The notes beneath the pieces are model-generated. The model had not been told where the DNA came from. It worked only from the letters and a program-made list of their open reading frames with translations, and ran no database searches. The position numbers and the translations under genes are program-made. Shown piece by piece: positions 56,604-64,000 of a stretch of DNA of 64,000 bases. Position 1 is the stretch's first letter, and each line of letters opens with the position of its first letter. This DNA comes from Mesostigma viride (lineage: Eukaryota > Streptophyta > Mesostigmatophyceae > Mesostigmatales > Mesostigmataceae), in contig RPFO01002078.1 in the NCBI GenBank assembly GCA_009746045.1, positions 185,001 through 249,000 on the forward strand. The letters are read 5' to 3'.

Positions 56604-59600
56604 GCTACTGCTACTACTACTACTTATACTAATACTACTCCCCCTCCTACCACCCACTCTCCCCCCCCCCCCCCCCCCCCCTCCTCCTCCTCCTCCTCCT
56701 CCTCCTCCTCCTCCTCCTCCTCCTCCTCCTCCTCCTCCTCCTCCTCCTCCTCCTCCTCCTCCTCCTCCTCCTCCTCCTCCTCCTCCTCCTCCTCCTCCTC
56801 CTCCTCCTCCTCCTCCTCCTCCTCCTCCTCCTCCTCCTCCTCCTCCTCCTCCTCCTCCTCCACAGGCTGCAGCAATCCATACGTCTCCTCGTTGCCATCC
56901 TGGATGCAGTCTTGCTGGTCTGATGCAGGTCTTTATATTTTGCCAAATTTTCATGACTGTAGCTGCTGCTATTACTACCAGTACTAGGGTGGCTAGTACA
57001 GGGTGCTACTTTTCGCCAACATGCCGCGCTGGCAAGCCTGTCAGCACACACCACATGGGTAAGGCTGTTTCTCCTAGTGACTGACGCCAGCAGTTTTCTG
57101 CCTTGGCCCCTGCGTTGGCACAGGCGTGAACAATGACTTTTTGAGTCGTACGAGGGACGAGCTGGCGACCATCTACAACGACAAGTCGCCGCTGGAGAAC
57201 TACCACCTGGCGGAGGCCTTCCAGCTCCTCTACTCCAATGAGCACTGCAACTTCCTGGATGTAAGGGGACCCTCTAACAGTGTACTCATACTATAGATGT
57301 AAGCAGCAGCGCATGGGCAAGGGGCTCGCGTGTGGTCACTCCCTTTGCAAGATCTCAAAGCCTGGTTGCGGGCGTCGCTGACGTGAATTGTAGGGTTTCT
57401 TTCACGGTCACGGTCTCTCTCCCTCCGCCCATGTAATGCGGACCTCGGCAAGAGTGGCCTTGTCACCCTGTGTCCAACGGCTGCCTGGGAGAATCCGTCA
57501 CCGCGGGGCCTCTACATAGTCTCCAGGAGAAAATACTCATGTGTGGGGTTATGTTGACATTTCATATTTTTGTATATGATGGGGTACCTCATACCGGATA
57601 ACATGAGGGTGGCTGCTTGCTTCCACCGACAGATGGTCCAGAGGCCACGTACACGCGAGCATCGGTGGCGGAGCAGTCGATGAGCCAGTAAACACTTGGC
57701 AAGGGTTGATGTGTTTAGCATCTGCCAGTAAACACTTTGCAACGGTTGATGTGTTTAGCATCTGCAGGCTGTGCCGGTGCTGCTGTCCCCGCTCCTGAAC
57801 TATCCCCTGCCTCTCGCACCATCCTTCCTTCAATATCTCCCCCTGTTCAATATCTCCCCTTCCCCGCTCCCTTTCCCTCCATGGCCACGGCAGGTGCTGA
57901 GTGAGAAAGACTTCATGGAGGTGCGCTGCATCATGATTGAGATGGTGCTGGCGTCCGACCTCAAGCGCCACTTTGGCGTGCTCGACGCGTTCAAGGCCAG
58001 GGTGTCCCAGGAGCACGCCTGGGACCTCAAACGAGACTCCGACCGCATTTTGCTGCTGCAGTTGGCGCTCAAGGTGGCCGACGTGGGGTGCGTGCGGCAG
58101 CTTTACTGTCAGAGATGTAGGCTCACTGCTTTCCATTGGCTTCAAAAGGAAGACAGGCAATTGGAAATTATCGCTATGTGTGGAAAAAAGCAGATGGGCC
58201 TGCGTGAGAGCCGTGCGCATGGATTGTTGTTCCCAAACCATGTGACCGTCTCAGGTATTTTCTGCGGCCATTCTGAACCGCAGGGCAACAATTTTAGGTA
58301 TTTTGCAGTTGCGCTAGTAGTCTCTGGGTACCTGGGTCACCTCCTTGCTTCCAGTGGCAGTTCCTTCTTGGTGTAAGGATGTGCGGCACGCAAATTGCTT
58401 GCAGTGTGTCTCATAGTGGCGTTTAGACTACTGCGGCCGCACGATGCAGCAGGAGACCGCCAGGTTGGGTCAGCCCATTCTTGCAGGGAACCCTTGATCT
58501 ACCTGTTTCATGTTTCCAGACTATTTCAGAGCGAGGAACAGCAGCGAGCTCTTGCCTAGGCATTGATACGCTGGGCACTGGGCAGTTAGGCTGCCGCAGA
58601 AGACGCCCAGCTGCTTCCAGCACCATGGTGATCATCATGGAAAGCCATGGCATAACTGAGGACCAGTTCTTCCCCTTGCCACATTCCTGCAGGCACACCG
58701 CCAAGCCGCTGAGAACTCACGTCGCCTGGACCCAGCGCGTGTGCGAGGAGTTCTACCAACAGGGAGGTCGGTATAGCTCTCATCCGCGAATGCTGTGTTT
58801 GAATAGGGATACCCGAGCGACCCTGGAGACAGGGGGGTCTCGCTACCAGCCGTGGATAGCACCCCGCCGAGAGCCATCCAGTACTTTTAGTATTAGTAGA
58901 GGTCATCCATGCAACCCTAACTCAAAACCTGCGCAGGGGTGCACACCGTCAGGGCATACAGGCAGGCACCAATCTTCTCAAGCATGTCGCACCCGCCAAG
59001 TCTTGGTATCAAGCGTCTGTGGCGGCGGCGCGGAACAGTCGCGGGTCTTTTGGCCCCAAACCCGACTCATGTGTCCTCTCCCGTTTGAATGCCAACCAAA
59101 GTCTACTTTACTCCACCCCATCCTACTCTACCCTACACCCAACCCTGCCCGACCCGACCCAACTCTACCTAACCCGACTCGCTGTCACTGCCGTTGCTGG
59201 CATCAAGTCACCCCGTCGAATGTAAATCGGCCAACGCCAAAGTCAATGCTGCATACCTACCCACTGTTTCATTCCCTTTTTCTCTCATCGAGTCGTGCCT
59301 TGCCCGCCATGAGCGCTCTCTGGCACAAGTGTGTGACTGTGTCAGGGGCTAACAAATCGACAGGGCGAGTGTCATGGGGACCCTTCGCAGGGATCCAGCT
59401 GGAGGACCCGGGGACAGTGGGGGTAGCTTAGAAACAGGAAACGTGGGTAATGATAGCTTGTGGGTAGGCTCACGGTCTACCCACAGTGCACGTCCCAGGT
59501 AACACGTGAACCGACAGCTGATTTTGAGATGCCACTAACCGCACGCCGCAGCCAATTTTGTCCATCCCACCCATGCCTTCATCCCTTGGTCAAATAACCC

Positions 59601-62600
59601 CTTCTTTTGCCAGACGGGGAGCGTGCTCTCGACTTGAACGTGTCCCCCTTCATGGACCGGAAGAACAACAACTTCGCGCGGTCGCAGGTGGGTCCTGTCT
59701 TCTGTGCAAATCGTTATCACAACAGGTATTTGAACCCGTGACAATTCATCTCGTCTCAACCAGCACCAGCACAACATCATCTCGCCTTTCATGGACCGCA
59801 ACGGCAATAGCATGCCCGGTCGCAGGTGGGTCGCTGCAGGTAGCCAGGGTACCACCTGGTATTCCACACACACACACACACACACACTCACTCACTTGCA
59901 CGTACCCTCAACGGCTCATTCCTGACACCATACCACATGGGAGGCCATCTCCGACCACCCAATCAGTCTTATCTTTCTTGTTCTTGCTGTCCCTGCCTCT
60001 TGGCTGGACGAGGAGCGTTTGCACTCCATCCTGCCAGCTGACGGTGAAGATGGGCAGGACATGGTATGGGAAAACATGTTTCTGATACAAAAGAAAATTA
60101 TGTTACTTGGCTGTTGCGCTGGATAGGGGTACGGGTACGGATAGGGGTAGGGATAGAGATAGGGGTAGGGGTAGGGATTGGGATAGGGGTACGGGTAGGG
60201 ATAGGGATAGAGCTTGGGCAGTCGATAAACAGATAGACAACAAGAGTTCTTGAGGTCCTGGTGTTGCAGGCGCGATGCAGACAGCCCCGTGGTCGCAGAC
60301 AGGCCAAAGCAGCGGGTGGGCGTGCTTTGCTTTTGACCTTTGGGCGCAGCTTAGGAATGACTTGGTGATGTTGACAGTGGCCCTAATGTTCCTGATTCCA
60401 CTTTGAATGCCTACTTGCCTTTCCCTCTGGATTTCGCGTGGCCTCTGCTATACACCAAACTTCAATGGCGGCATCGATGCATCCCGTCATACGTAACGGG
60501 GCTCACGTCCATCCCCAACAGCTGGGTACGTGAACGGAGGAATAAACAAAGACTGCCTAGAGGGGCCTTGTTCCCCTTTTCTGCATGTTAGGAGCACCTG
60601 GCAATCCCATCCTGCGCCCTTTGCATGGCTATCGTCCCACTTGGGTAGTTGCAGGGGCACATGTCCACAGCGCAGGTGGGTACATTCGATGTTTCCACAG
60701 GACAAAGTCTGATGGGCTGGGTGTGCCCAGCTGCCAAGGGAGTACGGCCAGGGAGTACGTGGGCCTGCTGCCATGAACAGTGTCTGCCATGGTGTGCATG
60801 GAGCAATTAAAAAGAGCCGGATAGTCACCGCCTTAGGCTCCCCTGTCTGCACCGCCAGCATACCCTCTGCATCGCTAGAACTATTTCTGCACTGCCAACA
60901 TTTTTTCTGCACCGCCAGCATCCCTTGGTCTCTTCACCTTCCCAAAGAAAAGGTGATAGTTGCAAGTGATTGCGGAGACCGTGGCCTCTGCGCTGCTGCC
61001 TACGCTGCTGGCGACGACGCTACGAATGCTATTTCCAAGCATGATGTACATCAGGAGCCCCTTTCTGTTCCAGGGGAAGAAAGAAAACTTTTTCTTATTC
61101 TTGCCAACAAGTGCCGTGGTGTTACTGCGCGGCCAACACAACTGTCAACACCAGAACCACAACTGTACCCATGCACCACTGCCGCTAACGTCACCACCTG
61201 TCTGTAGGCCTTTTGGGTTCCTTCGATCAGATCAGCAAACCACACCTTCCAACTGGGACTGTGTATGGTGCAATCGAGGCGTAGTAATCACAGAGCAAGG
61301 GGCGATGTCAGATCTGCTCCTGCAAGTGGAATGGCTTCACTGGCTTGGCACTCACTAGGTTTTTATCTGTGCTTGAGCCAAGAAGTTGAGTGTGCCTTGG
61401 GAATGCCTGAGCTGGACCTTAGTACTTTGAGGCTGATCGCCTGCTTTCCATTCCTTCCTTTGAGTAAACCGTGGACAGGCATGTGTGATGATGCGCCTTG
61501 AGGGATGGCCCAACCAGCATCACGTTGCTGAGATGCAGAGCCCATGCCTGGAACGCGTGCCTGATCGAAGTGTTGCGTGTGTGTGTTTCACTTATCAACA
61601 AGCGACTGCGCTAGTGGTAATGACGGGGACAGCTGGCCACCTCTCCCTAATGGTGCTGTTGATAAGGCCACGTGGACCGTTATTCGTGCTTATGAATTGC
61701 GCGGCGTGTCCGCCCTTGCATGACCCTGCCTATCCGCAGGCTTCCTTCATTGGACCTACACTGGATAAGATCTTCCTTGCGCTTATGTGATCGTTGCCTT
61801 GCCTCTCTGGTTGTCGCACGTGCCTATATCCGCAGGCTTCTTCCAATTCCTGGCGATGCCTCTCATGGATGCGTGGGTGAAGGTGAGCTGGCTGGTGCTC
61901 AGACCGGCAGATCTCCCAGGCACATCAACCAGATGCGTTGAGGTCTTAATTCCTTGCAACCCAGTACTGGCGAGTATGTGCAACCTAGCATCATATCTTT
62001 GTGTCTTCCTCCCATGTATTGTGGCTTGTGGGGACCGGCACATGGTTTTCTCCCCTGTTGCTTGTCCGGGTGTGCTCTTCCCTCAATATACCGCCATCGG
62101 GACTGCCATACCCGGTTCCTCAGACTCTTCCATTGGCACACCTTTGCTTCCATTGGCACAGCCCTATTGGCCAGGCAACCCCATAGAATAGTGTGCCACA
62201 CTGTGATAGAATAGTGTGCCACACTGTGATAGAATAGTGTGCCACACTGTGATAGAATAGTGTGCCACACTGTGATAGAAACGTGTGCCACCCTATTCCA
62301 TCAGCAATGGCAGAACTGTTCTTTTCTAGCAGGTGTTTGCCGCCGCTCCCTGTAAGGTGTGTGGGCATGAGCCTTATGACCTGTGAGGGGGTGGGGCACC
62401 AAACCGTGCGTGCAAAATGGCACCGCCAGACGCTGCACATGATGTATGTTATACAGATGTGCAGTTTACCTGAACAGCGATAAGTAGCGCTTACTGATTT
62501 ATGACATCATGACAGTAATGACTGCCGGTCATCTTGCAAAAGTTCCCTTCTTTCTCTTGGTATGTTTACCCCTTGTCTCCTTGTCTGGCAGACATATAAT

Positions 62601-62977
62601 CCGGCCAGAAATACAATGTCATGCCTGGCAGCAAATTGTCTATCTCTGGTCATTGCGGACATAACGTCTGTAACCAAACATGGAAGAAATCTTTCAACTT
62701 TCACCTGCCTCAGCTAGTTGCGCAACAAACATTGACACCATTAATGTCAGCTCTTGGTTGGATCAATACTTGGGCGCTCACGCGGTCGGTGAAACTAACT
62801 CTAACGTACAATGGTGTGATCCATACCTGCTTGACGGTTGGTGATACTTGCGCTTTGCAGTCATTCCCAAGATCCGCCCACCTCCTGTCTCACATGTCGG
62901 CGAACATTGAGCACTGGCGACGGGAGCTACAGTCCGGGACGAGCAACGCCGCGCAGTGCTTGGTCAGCCACAACTAG
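49265..62977 (+). CDS. Membrane-anchored Cache-domain 3',5'-cyclic nucleotide phosphodiesterase, at least twelve exons
   Basis: In-frame exons: 49265 (or ATG at 49397)-49561, 50847-51456, 52479-52701, 53148-53472, 54532-55664, 56101-56261, 57124-57260, 57894-58087, 58693-58766, 59614-59691, 61836-61882 and 62861-62977. From 49397 they give about 1,087 residues. Order: TM1 (LVLLLVICAAIMITAML); an extracytoplasmic Cache-like sensor over exons 2-4 (YSMWYRYW, FRPQGFLMRTTT, SYPTVLLPLMWGVF, TYGYIPDPETGRP); TM2 (LIFTMVIVLIMFVVGGLAM); a coiled coil; then the class I PDE domain. PDE motifs are AHPYHNAGHVVDV, ALIHDYKHPGVNNDF, LKVADVGHTAKPL, DLNVSPFMDR and SQVGFFQF, with the metal ligands (H, HD, D) and the substrate-binding Gln present. 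It hydrolyses cAMP and/or cGMP under control of an external signal, by family analogy. The sensor start appears short, so one or more exons between 49562 and 50846 are probably missing from this model. Confidence 0.85.
49950..50140. repeat. 27-30-bp minisatellite in a phosphodiesterase intron
   Basis: About seven copies of a CTGCCAGCTTTCCTGTGGTC-type unit with variable spacers lie in the first intron of the model. Confidence 0.85.
52370..52397. repeat. (GGT)n and, further on, G-run microsatellites in phosphodiesterase introns
   Basis: GGT units lie at 52373-52396, upstream of the exon at 52479. An uninterrupted G run of about 20 lies near 52915-52936 in the next intron. Confidence 0.9.
56361..56861. 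repeat. 500-bp compound microsatellite (CCA)n-(CTA)n-C20-(CCT)n in a phosphodiesterase intron
   Basis: CCA occupies 56361-56525, CTA 56526-56600 and on to 56639, a C run about 56661-56680, and CCT 56681-56861. CACAG follows, looking like a strong 3' splice site. Poly-Thr, poly-Pro, poly-Ser and poly-Leu open frames are artefacts. Confidence 0.97.
57686..57769. repeat. Two-copy tandem duplication in a phosphodiesterase intron
   Basis: CCAGTAAACACTTGGCAAGG...GTTTAGCATCTG is repeated almost exactly about 38 bp later (AACACTTTGCAACGGTTGATG), upstream of the exon at 57894. Confidence 0.85.
59764..59829 (+). pseudogene. Duplicated copy of the SPFMDR exon end inside the next intron
   Basis: TCGCCTTTCATGGACCGCAA...GGTCGCAGGTGGGTC mirrors the end of the exon at 59614-59691 (CCCTTCATGGACCGGAAGAA...GTCGCAGGTGGGTC). 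It is one base shorter between the shared ATGGACCG and GTCGCAG marks, so it would not keep the frame. The likely fate is a non-functional or poison exon. Confidence 0.6.
59864..59890. repeat. (CA)n microsatellite
   Basis: About twelve CA units lie in the phosphodiesterase intron after 59691. Confidence 0.95.
60118..60212. repeat. GGATAGGGGTAC-type minisatellite
   Basis: Alternating ATAGGGGTACGGGTA and ATAGGGATAG units of 6 and 12 bp lie in the same long intron (59692-61835). Confidence 0.9.
62184..62290. repeat. 23-bp tandem repeat, four perfect units plus a degenerate fifth
   Basis: The unit TAGAATAGTGTGCCACACTGTGA, with its inner GTGTGCCACAC near-palindrome, is perfectly repeated and then decays (TAGAAACGTGTGCCACC). 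It lies in the last phosphodiesterase intron. There are no spacers, so it is not a CRISPR array. Confidence 0.95.
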
Positions 62978-64000
62978 AACTAGTCTAGGCACAGCTGGGA
63001 GGTGGCATCCACGTGAGCCAACGTAATGCAGCGCGGTCAACATACCCCGGCCAGAATTGTTTTGAGAAGGCATGTCACGTAAACTGATTGGTCACTATTG
63101 TTATGGGACAGGCATGACAGGTATATGTTATATGGCATGGATACACACGTGTCACATCTCAGTGTGGCAAGGGATATGTATATCTTGCCGTGAGTCCACA
63201 CTCCACGAGGGTGACAGCCTAACAGGGGCAGCTTCCTGTAACGTACTGGGTGCTGCATTGTGCCATCTGCTCATGAGTGACCATGTAAATTACATCCCTG
63301 CGCGATGTAGATCAAGGTTTTGCTTGTATAGTAATCGAGTTAATATGCAGGTGTCGTCCATAAGGCAGCTCTTGACTGGATGAATCCGCTATGGAGGGAC
63401 TATTCCATACAGACTGTCAAGAATATTGCCGGTGGGCATGCAATTTTGCAGTGTAGTGTAGTGTAGTGTAGGCTATATGCCATATGTAGCATATGCCATG
63501 TCTACTAAGCTGGAGACCTGTTGAGCTGCATTGGCAGGTGCTAGTTTAGATTGTACAATAATAAAATTGAGTATGCTAGCTGGCAGAGATTCTTGCTGGC
63601 CGGCCGGGTTTTTCTTGTCACCAATACTTGGCGTCTACTCTGGACAGCTCAATGATATTATAATAATGGCCAGCACATTCTAAAGATGTATTTTTTCCAA
63701 TTATAATTCTTTAATATACAGGAACAATTAAGACCATATAAGACGTACGAGCTCTCGAGGACTCACTTCACGCTGGACGACGACCTGACCCTGGCCCATG
63801 CAGCAACAACGGAGACGCGAGCTATGGCCGACCTACCTCCAGATACGGCAAAGCGCAGGGGGGAATTAACCGGTATACTGGAGGGGGGACGTCATCGATC
63901 CACGTCGACTACAAGCCTTGGCAGGCACCCCCAGTCTAGGGAATATAGCAGTAGTGCAGATTAGTAAGGCTTAGCCTACCCCGCGGCCCCAGCGCATGTG
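62978..64000. other. 3' flank of the phosphodiesterase gene
   Basis: No further gene was recognised. A short GTGTA/GTAGT run lies near 63452-63472. A purine-rich stretch with open frames after 63720 shows no family motif. Confidence 0.3.

Noticed and set aside
56280-57084. Open frames with poly-Thr, poly-Ser, poly-Pro, poly-Leu or poly-Glu
   Set aside because: They read through the compound microsatellite in a phosphodiesterase intron.
61740-61786. Candidate exon encoding ASFIGPTLDKIFLAL
   Set aside because: It does not bring the next exon into the GFFQFLAMPL frame, and in the required phase it hits a stop; better explained as a duplicated acceptor.
62184-62290. CRISPR-like array
   Set aside because: Units are directly adjacent with no unique spacers, and the context is a eukaryotic intron.

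Overview
This is a piece of nuclear genome from a eukaryote, most likely a green alga. The reasons are spliced genes with canonical GT-AG introns, GC-rich coding exons full of Gly, Ala and Ser homopolymers, large introns packed with microsatellites, LINE and LTR retrotransposon remains, and a protein set with a plant/green-lineage flavour: a POWERDRESS/NCoR-like SANT protein, an SNF2 ATPase carrying a plant-type CYCYVCD cysteine motif, and a membrane-anchored Cache-type cyclic nucleotide phosphodiesterase. I cannot name the species from sequence alone, and I see no bacterial operon, ribosomal RNA, CRISPR array or organelle gene.

Layout. 1-19.2 kb is a transposon graveyard around one gene. The gene is an F-box-like/leucine-rich-repeat protein on the minus strand (3.3-5.7 kb). 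Around it lie LINE 3' ends, a small terminal-inverted-repeat family (ends TATCAAGGAGACAACC), and an LTR retrotransposon (8739-12202) with a 5-bp target duplication. That LTR element sits inside a LINE ORF end and itself carries a nested foldback element. Two paralogous repeat copies near 14.8-18.7 kb complete the region, one of them carrying a 402-bp GGGT array.

19.4-29.1 kb holds a nine-exon SNF2-family ATPase on the minus strand. I could join its exons in frame, including a 48-bp exon. 30.4-43.1 kb holds a four-exon plus-strand gene for a protein of about 3,740 residues with three SANT/Myb domains, resembling NCoR/POWERDRESS co-repressors. These two chromatin genes are head to head across about 1.26 kb.

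43.6-47.3 kb is again repeat territory: a decayed ORF with 75-bp coding repeats, a hairpin-forming TTTTACCAC satellite, and a minus-strand LINE 5' part (ORF1-like region and endonuclease start). 49.3-63.0 kb holds a plus-strand, at least twelve-exon, two-transmembrane Cache-domain phosphodiesterase. Its introns contain degenerate copies of its own splice junctions.

Functionally the window joins a signalling gene (cyclic nucleotide hydrolysis under an extracytoplasmic sensor), two chromatin regulators that may share a promoter region, and a probable ubiquitin-ligase adaptor. No single pathway ties all four together. All exon models are hand-made from splice consensus, frame continuity and family motifs, with no transcript evidence.
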